A stretch of DNA of 41,870 nt from a virus, in IMG/VR virus record IMGVR_UViG_3300030090_004264, positions 1 to 41,870 of that record; one strand, given 5' to 3'. The number at the start of each line of letters is the position of its first letter. Within the stretch, counting starts at the first letter, position 1. The notes under the pieces were generated by a model, which ran no database searches, was not told the DNA's origin, and was given only the letters and a program-made list of their open reading frames with translations. Below, piece after piece: positions 15,622-21,572 of the stretch. Made by a program: the position numbers and the translations under genes.

Positions 15622-16133
15622 ATCTCGGATCTGCCTGGAGCTGCGGGCCCGGTGAACAACTTACCGTAACCAGCGTGCACCAACGTGGGGTCCAGCATCA
15701 GGGATTTTTGAATTTCGGTCCACGGTAAAGGATCATTGAAGCATGCCAGGTGAGCCTGGGACTTGTATCCATCCTTAACACAATCATGGACCACGTGTCC
15801 TGGAAAAATCTTAAGGGATCTCTTAGAGAGGCTTCTCACAAGTATATAATTGGGTATGTTATACTCAGATAGCTTGAGATTTATAGCAACTTGCACTGGA
15901 GACAGTCCAATCTTGTTAATCTTTGTACACTTCAATTCTGCCCAGAATGTACCAGGCAAACCCGTCTCTTCATGTTCATAAAGACCATATAAATCAGGTA
16001 AACCTGGTGTCGACCAAGAGTCTATTTTTAAGAAGTGTATTTTGTTACAATTTGATCTTAGTGTTGTAGTAAATCTACCTTCAGGTTTCCTCATCTGTTC
16101 CTTTAAATCTACCTTTCTCATCTCTGTTTCCAT
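15612..16133 (-). CDS. PD-(D/E)xK nuclease-like protein (VRR-NUC type)
   Basis: A 173-residue protein with a compact nuclease core at about 25-105: SWSTPGLPDLYGL with Asp47, then FWAELKC with Glu66 and Lys68, and SPVQVAINLKL with Gln81. The G-x-PD...E-x-K...Q pattern is that of VRR-NUC/Holliday-junction-resolvase-like restriction folds. The C-terminal 60 residues run through promoter repeat copy 5 and end at copy 4, so this tail may be partly repeat-derived. It overlaps the 126-aa nuclease gene by 53 bases. Role may be packaging or recombination branch cleavage. Confidence 0.7.
   Translation of the reverse strand: METEMRKVDLKEQMRKPEGRFTTTLRSNCNKIHFLKIDSWSTPGLPDLYGLYEHEETGLPGTFWAELKCTKINKIGLSPVQVAINLKLSEYNIPNYILVRSLSKRSLKIFPGHVVHDCVKDGYKSQAHLACFNDPLPWTEIQKSLMLDPTLVHAGYGKLFTGPAAPGRSEINP
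15664..15707 (-). promoter_or_regulatory. Spaced promoter-like repeat, copy 5 (degenerate -10)
   Basis: Leftward: AAATCC (15702-15707), 9 bases, GACCCC (15687-15692), 17 bases, then TTACGG instead of TAATAT. It lies inside the nuclease coding sequence, 87 bp upstream of copy 4. A CGGGCCCG palindrome follows. The -10 is probably inactive or weak. Confidence 0.5.
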
Positions 16134-16461
16134 CCTGCTTTTTTAACCAAGCAGCTCTATCTAATTGAACTCTGCAGTCTCCGTTATCAAAAACATATAA
16201 CAGTTTTACACCTAACTCTTTTTGCTCTGCTGTCAATACTCTGTTGATCATTTGCTTGGAGCCCAGAGTGTCTTTGTTGTTTCTAAATCCTGCAAGCTTC
16301 ACATCAAATAATTCCACATGTCCCAAATCATCAATGGCAACAAGATCGATAGGACCTGTGCCAAAAACATTGCTATAAACATAGTAGCCTTTCTCGGATA
16401 ACCAAAGTATTGCTCGTTGATGTGCCCAATTACCCTTGAGATGTTTGTCGTTCGTTACCAT
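16081..16461 (-). CDS. PD-(D/E)xK endonuclease-like protein (resolvase type)
   Basis: A 126-residue protein in which almost the whole length fits a small endonuclease: GNWAHQRAILWLSEKGYYVY, FGTGPIDLVAIDD with Asp39, LFDVKLAG with Asp53 and Lys55. This corresponds to G..AE...L...Gy.v...G..DlV......+..DVK in PDDEXK_5/archaeal-resolvase-like enzymes. The C-terminal tail (about 108-126) is charged. Its start overlaps the terS stop by 32 bases; its stop overlaps the next nuclease by 53. Substrate could be branched DNA before packaging. Two different such folds in adjacent genes are unusual. Confidence 0.72.
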   Translation of the reverse strand: MVTNDKHLKGNWAHQRAILWLSEKGYYVYSNVFGTGPIDLVAIDDLGHVELFDVKLAGFRNNKDTLGSKQMINRVLTAEQKELGVKLLYVFDNGDCRVQLDRAAWLKKQDGNRDEKGRFKGTDEET

Positions 16462-16969
16462 CGATTATCACCGGTTTAGCCGTTTCACCTGATAATCTTT
16501 TTTCAAGCTCATTAATTTTTGCATCGACTTCCTCCATACTCATACTATCAATAGTTCCATACTTTATTTCTTTCTTGTCGATGTAAAGTCCTGCCACCTG
16601 ACCTCTATTCTTTTCAGCTACAACTGCTGCGTTCCAGTTACCTGCCTCTTCTGCTTTTGCAGACAACTCATACATTCTCTTTAAATGCTTGTCATAGCTT
16701 ACTTCATATTTTCTGTAAAACTGCACTCTGTAATGATTAATAGCGTCAACAACCTTTGGAAACATTTTAGGGTTTTGCATATTACTAGCCTGTTGTCTTG
16801 CGGTCTTCTCAGAAAAACCACACTCAATAGCTATTTGTGTTGCTGTCTTTCTACCTTCATACAAGACTATCAATTGTGCAAACTTAGCTTGTTTTGGGGA
16901 TAGTCCAGGAAAGTGATCAAACCTTTCTTGTAAAGTGGTTGTAACGTCTGTAACGTCTGTTCTTGTCAT
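16430..16969 (-). CDS. terS: Terminase small subunit
   Basis: A 179-residue protein. GLSPKQAKFAQLIVLYEGRK leads to a helix-turn-helix (about 39-60: ATQIAIECGFSEKTARQQAS), then PKVVDAINHYRVQFYRKYEV and a C-terminal oligomerisation part with GNWNAAVVAEKNRGQVAGLY, followed by an acidic coiled coil. These are the hallmarks of a terminase_2-type TerS. It should recognise the pac or cos site and activate TerL. The start lies close to the ACGTTAC/GTAACGT site cluster; two GTAACGT copies are within its first codons. Confidence 0.85.
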   Translation of the reverse strand: MTRTDVTDVTTTLQERFDHFPGLSPKQAKFAQLIVLYEGRKTATQIAIECGFSEKTARQQASNMQNPKMFPKVVDAINHYRVQFYRKYEVSYDKHLKRMYELSAKAEEAGNWNAAVVAEKNRGQVAGLYIDKKEIKYGTIDSMSMEEVDAKINELEKRLSGETAKPVIIDGNERQTSQG

Positions 16970-17181
16970 TGCAATACACTTTAGGCTAAAATTAAGCTAT
17001 TTCAATACTCAAAATATCCCAACGTAACGTTACGTTAGGACTCCACGTTACACTCACGTTACACCTTAAAACCCTGATAAATAATACTAATAGTAATATA
17101 TTAATAATGTTACGTAACATTTCTGCTAATTTATTTTTTTATTTTTGTATTTATATTTATAATACTATATGCACACGTTAC
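16941..17181. repeat. Cluster of ACGTTAC/GTAACGT sites with two palindromes upstream of terS
   Basis: Eight or so copies of the heptamer ACGTTAC or its complement in 240 bp: 16941-16947, 16950-16956, 17027-17033 (inside a perfect 14-bp palindrome ACGTAACGTTACGT, 17022-17035), 17045-17051, 17056-17062, 17109-17119 (inside the 16-bp palindrome AATGTTACGTAACATT, 17106-17121) and 17175-17181. The rest of 16970-17504 is strongly AT-rich. Between divergent units terS and the methyltransferase, it might be an operator, iterons, or a packaging site. Confidence 0.65.
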
Positions 17182-17330
17182 AGCTTTGAAGCACAGAAAC
17201 TTGACATGTAAATATTGCCTGCTGGTTCTAAATCTTTCCACAGATAATGAGCTCTATATTGACAATCAATCAGTTTCTCATATGGTTCCTGGTCCATGGT
17301 CAATTGTTGGCATCTATTTTTTAACTCCAT
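17178..17330 (-). CDS. Possible 50-aa protein
   Basis: An open frame of 50 residues beginning MELKNRCQQLTMDQEPYEKL and continuing with DCQYRAHYLWKDLEPAGNIY. The composition looks protein-like, but no Shine-Dalgarno is evident at this ATG or at the internal one (MDQEP). It would lie alone between terS and the rightward methyltransferase. Keep as doubtful. Confidence 0.25.
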   Translation of the reverse strand: MELKNRCQQLTMDQEPYEKLIDCQYRAHYLWKDLEPAGNIYMSSFCASKL

Positions 17331-17504
17331 GCTTGGATCGTTGATACATATCCAAACTATTAAGAAATATTTCATACTTTCAATATGCAATTTATCCTAT
17401 ATTATTGCAACGAGATTCGTGGACGCAGTTCCTCCTATTTTCTTCAAGTGTCTCCGCAAAGATACAGACAGCTTGTTCACGAGTCTCAAGAAAATGAGAG
17501 AATT

Positions 17505-18140
17505 ATGAATCATAAATATTTTACAATACCAGGCTGGTTCAACATGCATGAAGCATATGACCTGCTACTTCATCACTGTGAAGACGGAGATGAAATTTTA
17601 GAGATAGGACCCTTCATGGGTAGATCCACATCTTACCTGGCAACTAATATTATTAACTCAGGTAAAAAAGTTCATGTTTATGCATTAGATACATTTACCG
17701 GTAGCTCTGAACATGTAAATTTAAACATAGGCTTAAAAGGATACTACGATATATTTTTAAAAAACTGTCAAGAATATATTGACAAAGGCATACTAACTCC
17801 TATTCAAAGCAGATCGGACGACGTTAATACTTTAGCAAGATTTGCTGATAAACATTTTCAAGGTATTATCATAGACGGTGCGCATGAATATGAAGCAGTG
17901 ATGGATGACATACTTAACTGGTGGCCCAAACTTAAAGACGGCGGGTCCATGGTCGGTGATGACATGTCCTTACCTTCTGTACAACAAGCTGTAAAAGATA
18001 CACTCAACTCAGGCAAATGTGATGATGCCAGTGGTACAGATTACATCATTGGTCGTGAACAATGGTTTAGTGTTTCAAAGAAAGTGGAGAACCCTATATG
18101 TTCCAAGCTGGTGCCTGGACAGAATACTTTAGTGAAATGA
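17505..18140 (+). CDS. SAM-dependent methyltransferase (class I, Methyltransf_24-like)
   Basis: From the ATG at 17505 the product has 211 residues. I chose this start because a GAGAG precedes it and the homologous part begins there; an upstream in-frame ATG at 17385 would add 40 residues without a clear ribosome site. Motif I is EILEIGPFMGRSTSYLA; motif II-like VYALDTFTG with acidic end; then GIIIDGAHEYEAVMDDILNW and LKDGGSMVGDDM. This matches small methyltransferase_24/CmcI-like enzymes, whose substrates are often sugars or small metabolites; DNA is not excluded. First of three rightward genes; the next gene overlaps by ATGA. Confidence 0.75.
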   Translation: MNHKYFTIPGWFNMHEAYDLLLHHCEDGDEILEIGPFMGRSTSYLATNIINSGKKVHVYALDTFTGSSEHVNLNIGLKGYYDIFLKNCQEYIDKGILTPIQSRSDDVNTLARFADKHFQGIIIDGAHEYEAVMDDILNWWPKLKDGGSMVGDDMSLPSVQQAVKDTLNSGKCDDASGTDYIIGREQWFSVSKKVENPICSKLVPGQNTLVK

Positions 18141-18418
18141 AATTTAACCTGAAGACTTGTCCGATTGTGATAGTCCGATGGAAAGACGCAACCGAGCCTT
18201 TTTCTGGCTGGGTAGAATTTAAAGACATAATAAAGAAGACGGCAGCCGGTTGTTTTTCAATTGGTTGGCTTGTCAAAGACACAGACGAAGAGATGTCATT
18301 GATGGCTGACTGGTGTGACGATGATTCTCAAGAGGGAGGAAGGGTTGCAATTATTCCCAAAGGTATGGTAAAAGAAGTAAAGTATTTAAAATACCATGAT
18401 GCTAAAAGATATAATTAA
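18137..18418 (+). CDS. Small conserved phage protein, unknown
   Basis: 93 residues from an ATG that overlaps the methyltransferase stop (ATGA). CPIVIVRWKDATEPFSGWVE, CFSIGWLVKD and AIIPKGMVKEVKYL form the pattern of a small conserved phage family I recall in many podovirus and siphovirus genomes, with WxD, SxGWL and IPKG motifs. It has no assigned role. An in-frame ATG further upstream (18098) would overlap the methyltransferase heavily and is not preferred. Confidence 0.65.
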   Translation: MKFNLKTCPIVIVRWKDATEPFSGWVEFKDIIKKTAAGCFSIGWLVKDTDEEMSLMADWCDDDSQEGGRVAIIPKGMVKEVKYLKYHDAKRYN

Positions 18419-18611
18419 GCAGTTAAGGGTGTTTGAACAGAGGACTGACTCAGGTGGTCATGACATGGTCTACGAAGTAGAATACAAAGATGGTTCAACA
18501 GAAAGATTTAACCATCGAGAGTGGAATACTATTGTAGCGAATGGAAAACAATTTTGGGACAGACACCTGAAGAATAAATACTTTGAACAGGGACACGAAG
18601 GCCTATATTAG
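18396..18611 (+). CDS. 71-aa protein, unknown
   Basis: A small charged protein (KDIIKQLRVFEQRTDSGGHD, YEVEYKDGSTERFN, KQFWDRHLKNKYF). It overlaps the preceding gene by 23 bases and its end meets the leftward 43-aa gene (18608-18739) tail to tail. No strong Shine-Dalgarno, so it probably relies on coupling. No domain recognised. Confidence 0.5.
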   Translation: MMLKDIIKQLRVFEQRTDSGGHDMVYEVEYKDGSTERFNHREWNTIVANGKQFWDRHLKNKYFEQGHEGLY

Positions 18612-18739
18612 GCCCCGTTATCCTCTTCAGATTCCTCTGTATCATCCTCGCATTGACAGTGCTTTACAGCTAGTAATTCATTGTGTAGGTAAGCTATCGC
18701 TGCTAATGCCCCCTCATATTTCTCTTGTAATTCTTCCAT
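18608..18739 (-). CDS. 43-aa acidic microprotein
   Basis: A strong AAGGAGGT lies 6 bases before the ATG, the best ribosome site of the small genes here. The product begins MEELQEKYEGALAAIAYLHN and ends in a Cys-containing, very acidic tail (HCQCEDDTEESEEDNGA). A CXC pair may bind metal. Probably the last gene of the early leftward operon. Acidic tails of this type can mimic DNA or bind host basic proteins; that is speculation. Confidence 0.6.
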   Translation of the reverse strand: MEELQEKYEGALAAIAYLHNELLAVKHCQCEDDTEESEEDNGA

Positions 18740-18817
18740 TTTGACCTCCTTTTTTGACGAAAAGCCAATATATAAAATTACAATCCTAACAGCAAATAAT
18801 CTTTGCTATTGACATGA

Positions 18818-19009
18818 TCAGTGTTTCGTGATCCGTGCGTCGTCTTCCTTAATCATCTCTTTCAACCAGTCCGGAGCCTGCTTTCGTATTGCTACTTCTA
18901 TTAAATTTTTTAGTTTCATTTTTTCTATTTCATCTCCGTTCGTGGCTTTATCTACCCTGTCCGATCGTAGAAATTTTTCTATCGTCTCGTTGATTTCTTT
19001 TTTAGTCAT
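18818..19009 (-). CDS. 63-aa helical protein, unknown
   Basis: All-helical by pattern: KEINETIEKFLRSDRVDKA, EKMKLKNLIEVAIRKQA, DWLKEMIKEDDARITKH. AAAGG lies about 8 bases before the ATG. Between the 47-aa and 43-aa genes on the minus strand. No family recognised. Confidence 0.55.
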   Translation of the reverse strand: MTKKEINETIEKFLRSDRVDKATNGDEIEKMKLKNLIEVAIRKQAPDWLKEMIKEDDARITKH

Positions 19010-19132
19010 TGTGCTACCTTTCTTTATGATGTCTCTCCATCAGTCACACCACATACCTGTGTTACGAGGCTACAGACCAGGTGTCGACCCTTTGGATTAG
19101 GGTGGGATTGATAATCCGATGACAAGACTATC

Positions 19133-19276
19133 TCACTTCACACTCTTTTCCAAACTTTTTATATATTTTTCTAACGCAAGAACCGCCTCGGTCACATTGC
19201 TGTGAGCGATATCTTTCGTTATGTAGTCCTTGACAATTTGCATTGCCTGGCTACCGGTCATGAGCATTTTGAACAT
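19133..19276 (-). CDS. 47-aa helical microprotein
   Basis: AAAGGAGAG lies 6 bases before the ATG. The product starts MFKMLMTGSQAMQIVKDYIT and finishes with an amphipathic helix (TEAVLALEKYIKSLEKS). It is the first gene after the pentanucleotide array in the leftward direction, so its mRNA would carry the array as 5' untranslated sequence. Unknown role. Confidence 0.6.
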   Translation of the reverse strand: MFKMLMTGSQAMQIVKDYITKDIAHSNVTEAVLALEKYIKSLEKSVK

Positions 19277-19285
19277 GTTCTCTCC

Positions 19286-19689
19286 TTTCCGGCCTCGCCA
19301 ATCCACGCCTCACAACACCATACCCCAATCTACCGCAATCGTAACCCAACGAACCACAACTCGCCACACCTGCCAAAATAAGCCTCTCCTCGCCATCTAC
19401 ATCCACTGCTCACCTGAACGCACCTCACCCCGCCCGCCTTACCTAACCCGTCCGGATCATAACAAACCTGGGCATACCTGGCCTGCCATAAAAATACCAC
19501 TCCTGAACTAAGCTCACCTCAACGTAACTCACCTAACCTCGCCTGCCTTGACACAACTTGCTACCACCAGAACGTACCCGACCTCACCACGCCTGCCGCA
19601 ACAAAACCGACCATACCTCGCTCAAACTTACCACGCCTGCCTCAACGCTCCACAACGCACCTTACCCCGCAATACCTGACCGTACCTGC
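19286..19689. repeat. Degenerate pentanucleotide repeat array (NACCN plus / NNGGT minus), about 400 bp
   Basis: The 400 bases between the 74-aa and 47-aa genes have no gene. The plus strand is nearly free of runs of G and consists of 5-base units of the type N-A-C-C-N with frequent NAACN and NGCCN variants; at 19515-19529 three successive units are CACCT, CAACG, TAACT. The phase holds for long stretches with occasional one-base slips. On the leftward transcript it reads as GGU triplets spaced by two bases. It begins at the 74-aa stop codon and ends just before the ribosome site of the 47-aa gene. Confidence 0.8.
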
Positions 19690-19914
19690 CTAAACAGGTT
19701 CCGGGTCGTCATGCTCTAAATCATCAACGGTAGCGAGCACGTCCTCTATCTGTAATATAATAGAACCCATCTCATCTACATCGTCTTTAGTTACATGACG
19801 TATCCCTTTAGATCTAGTGGCATTGTTCATAGCTATCAAAGCGTCTTCAAGTAAGCCGTAAAGTTCTCTGACTTCATCTACCCACTCTTGATAAAACACA
19901 TCACTACTTGCCAT
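19690..19914 (-). CDS. 74-aa acidic protein, unknown
   Basis: AAGGAGA stands 8 bases before the ATG. Helical and acidic: FYQEWVDEVRELYGLLEDAL, TKDDVDEMGSIILQIEDVLA, ending DLEHDDPEPV. Starts directly after the 30-aa gene stop and ends where the pentanucleotide array begins. No domain recognised; an early host-directed protein is plausible from operon position. Confidence 0.65.
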   Translation of the reverse strand: MASSDVFYQEWVDEVRELYGLLEDALIAMNNATRSKGIRHVTKDDVDEMGSIILQIEDVLATVDDLEHDDPEPV

Positions 19915-20007
19915 TTAATCTCCTTTCCTTATATACAATGGAACTCTAATCCATCCTTTTTTCTCTAACAATATTTTTATTATATGGTTATAATTATATT
20001 TTTTCAT
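19915..20007 (-). CDS. 30-aa basic microprotein
   Basis: Strong AAAGGAG 6 bases before the ATG. The product begins MKKYNYNHIIKILLEKKGWI and ends RVPLYIRKGD. The stop abuts the ATG of the 74-aa gene, and its last codons contain that gene's ribosome site, an arrangement typical of translational coupling. Its main purpose may be that coupling. Confidence 0.5.
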   Translation of the reverse strand: MKKYNYNHIIKILLEKKGWIRVPLYIRKGD

Positions 20008-20026
20008 AGTTCTCCTTTCTCTATAT

Positions 20027-20052
20027 GCGGTGCTGCTAAACAACAGCACCGC
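20027..20052 (-). other. GC-rich hairpin between early genes
   Basis: A perfect 9-bp stem (GCGGTGCTG with CAGCACCGC) with an 8-base loop lies between the 169-aa stop and the ribosome site of the 30-aa gene. No U run follows, so it is not a normal terminator; it may stabilise or process the early mRNA. Confidence 0.5.
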
Positions 20053-20069
20053 TGCATCGAGTATGCCTG

Positions 20070-20579
20070 TTACGCTGCATACTTATCGATGATGCGTTGA
20101 GCCTCAGAGAAAAACTTATGAAGTTCTTGTAGTTCTCCATATTTCTTCCTCCATGTGTTCAAATCTCTAGCAGCCTGTTCCAATATCTGCCTTCGATAAT
20201 CCTCATTGTCCAACGCTATATCCAGTGGAACGTAACTGCGCTCGGCGTTGTCGTCATCACCGTCTGACGTAGTTACTTTTACACTATGAAAAGCACGAAC
20301 CGGTTCGTCTACATGCTGCGTGACGACCATGACTGAACCGATTAGCATCCTAGCTTCGTGCAATCGATGCTTCTCCGCAGCTGAAGCATCATCCCACGTG
20401 AAGCACGAGTGAAGTGGCGAACTCTTTCTTTCTGCCGCCTTCACAACTACATGTGGATTGAGGGTCCCGTGCTTATTAGATATCGCTTCAAGTTCTTCTC
20501 CAACAACTTGAGCGTCCACTGAATATTTTGTTTTACCGTTGTTCCTAAATTCATAGGACTGTATTATTCTTCTACGCAA
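20070..20579 (-). CDS. 169-aa protein paired with the 208-aa gene, unknown
   Basis: Alpha/beta N-terminal half (NGKTKYSVDAQVVGEELEAI, LNPHVVVKAAERKSSPLHSC) and a helical C-terminal half (RRQILEQAARDLNTWRKKYG, ELQELHKFFSEAQRI) that looks like a coiled-coil tail. It overlaps the 208-aa gene by 8 bases. I recall similar two-gene pairs in phage replication or early regions, without a role. Could form a complex with its partner. Confidence 0.6.
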   Translation of the reverse strand: MRRRIIQSYEFRNNGKTKYSVDAQVVGEELEAISNKHGTLNPHVVVKAAERKSSPLHSCFTWDDASAAEKHRLHEARMLIGSVMVVTQHVDEPVRAFHSVKVTTSDGDDDNAERSYVPLDIALDNEDYRRQILEQAARDLNTWRKKYGELQELHKFFSEAQRIIDKYAA

Positions 20580-21198
20580 CTTTAACCTCCTTCTTTCTTT
20601 CGATCTTTGTTACGTTGGTTACTTTAAACATACCAAAGTTACCATTCTTTTGCGGTCTCCATTCTCCGACACCAGATGCAAACCCCGCTACATTAAACAC
20701 GTTGATCAACTGTTCAATTGACCAGGCATTAGCATTGTATCGAACAGGAACGTCTGCCTGCCATTCTGTAAACTCACCTCTATATCTGAGGTCAGCTGCA
20801 CCCATACCAACACGCACCATGTCTTCTCTCATCACAGGCTTACCTTGAATCTTAATTAAGTCACATGGAATGTGGAATGATCCACGAGCTGAGACTTTTG
20901 TAAGACCCTCAATGTGAGAGCAAGCGTTAACAGCTGCTGCCTTAAACGCAATAGCAGGGAAGCCATAGTCTTTACCGTTCGGCATCTGATATAAAGAATC
21001 TCTAAAACATTTTTCAGGATCCTTTGCTTCTCTACCAGCAGCTTTAGCTATCTTCATCTGCTTATCTCTTATTTCTTGTTTAGCCTTCTCAGACCATTTG
21101 TTACATATCAAAGGTGAGTCACCTTTTAATGTTATAATACAGTCCTGTAATACTACGCCTGGGACTGTGATGTTATCAGGCTCTTTTTTCTTGGTCAT
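20572..21198 (-). CDS. 208-aa conserved phage protein, possible RAMP-like fold
   Basis: Recurrent family features: LKGDSPLICNKWSEKAKQEI near the N-terminus, AKDPEKCFRDSLY, YGFPAIAFKAAAVNAC, then VSARGSFHIPC, MRYRG-like DLRYRGEFTEW and the end GVGEWRPQKNGNFGMFKV. The G-x-G-E-x-R-P-x-K..G-x-F end loosely resembles Cas7/RAMP-type folds, but this is an impression, not a match. It overlaps the upstream RHH gene by 23 bases. Early expression is implied by the promoter at 21.5 kb. No catalytic residues seen. Confidence 0.65.
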   Translation of the reverse strand: MTKKKEPDNITVPGVVLQDCIITLKGDSPLICNKWSEKAKQEIRDKQMKIAKAAGREAKDPEKCFRDSLYQMPNGKDYGFPAIAFKAAAVNACSHIEGLTKVSARGSFHIPCDLIKIQGKPVMREDMVRVGMGAADLRYRGEFTEWQADVPVRYNANAWSIEQLINVFNVAGFASGVGEWRPQKNGNFGMFKVTNVTKIERKKEVKVA

Positions 21199-21352
21199 TT
21201 TTATTACCTCTTATTCTTTCTTCTGATTCTTTATCAACCAGATATTCTATGAAACCAGCAACAGATCTGTAATCTCGATCGGCCATGGTCTTTAGTTTTT
21301 TGTAGCTTTCTTTCTTGATAGCCACAGACTTATATCTTGATACATCTGTCAT
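21176..21352 (-). CDS. Ribbon-helix-helix-like regulator (58 aa)
   Basis: I chose the ATG at 21352 because it overlaps the stop of a 21-codon gene as TAATG; the product then begins MTDVSRYKSVAIKKESYKKL and continues KTMADRDYRSVAGFIEYLVD. A basic strand (SRYKSVAIK), then two short helices with a turn (MADRDYRSVAGFIE) is the Arc/CopG pattern. It could repress its own operon, or act at the palindromes near 17.0-17.1 kb; both are inferred. A longer in-frame start exists at 21397 but would overlap the upstream small genes. Confidence 0.6.
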   Translation of the reverse strand: MTDVSRYKSVAIKKESYKKLKTMADRDYRSVAGFIEYLVDKESEERIRGNKNDQEKRA

Positions 21353-21417
21353 TACACCCACCCTAAGTGATGAACGAGCATAATGGCTATAATGCATCCT
21401 ATGATTATACTAATCAT
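21352..21417 (-). CDS. 21-aa transmembrane microprotein
   Basis: The ATG overlaps the upstream stop as ATGA and the stop overlaps the next ATG as TAATG, so this tiny frame is locked between two coupled genes. The product, MISIIIGCIIAIMLVHHLGW plus a final Val, is a single hydrophobic helix. It resembles other short phage or toxin membrane peptides in nature only. Whether it is biologically expressed can only be inferred from the coupling and from the strong promoter upstream. Confidence 0.5.
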   Translation of the reverse strand: MISIIIGCIIAIMLVHHLGWV

Positions 21418-21488
21418 TTCTCATCATCGTTCCTTTCCTCTTGTTCATACAAGATTAATTCAACCCATCCGGGTATTACATATTCCAT
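21414..21488 (-). CDS. 24-aa microprotein at the head of the early operon
   Basis: First small frame after the consensus promoter at 21.52 kb, with AGG about 6 bases before its ATG. The product begins MEYVIPGWVELILYEQEERN and ends DDEK. Coupled at ATGA to the 21-aa gene. It may be a leader peptide rather than a functional protein. Confidence 0.4.
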   Translation of the reverse strand: MEYVIPGWVELILYEQEERNDDEK

Positions 21489-21517
21489 AATAACCTCATT
21501 TCTATATTTCTTAACTA

Positions 21518-21547
21518 ATTATATAATATCTCAAACTATATTGTCAA
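21518..21547 (-). promoter_or_regulatory. Consensus sigma70 early promoter
   Basis: Leftward TTGACA (21542-21547), 18-base spacer, TATAAT (21518-21523): both hexamers match the consensus perfectly. It reads into the 24-aa, 21-aa, RHH, 208-aa and 169-aa genes and on through the pentanucleotide array. This is the strongest host-type promoter I see in the window. Confidence 0.85.
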
Positions 21548-21572
21548 GTCCTAAAAAAATATTATTTATTGG

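Noticed and set aside
14899-15707. CRISPR array
   Set aside because: Repeats are too diverged, irregularly spaced (78-92 bp) and interrupted by a gene; they fit promoter modules better. No cas genes.
19230-19511. 93-codon rightward open frame
   Set aside because: It runs through the pentanucleotide array and antisense to the 47-aa gene; its Pro/Thr/His-rich composition is what the repeat would give.
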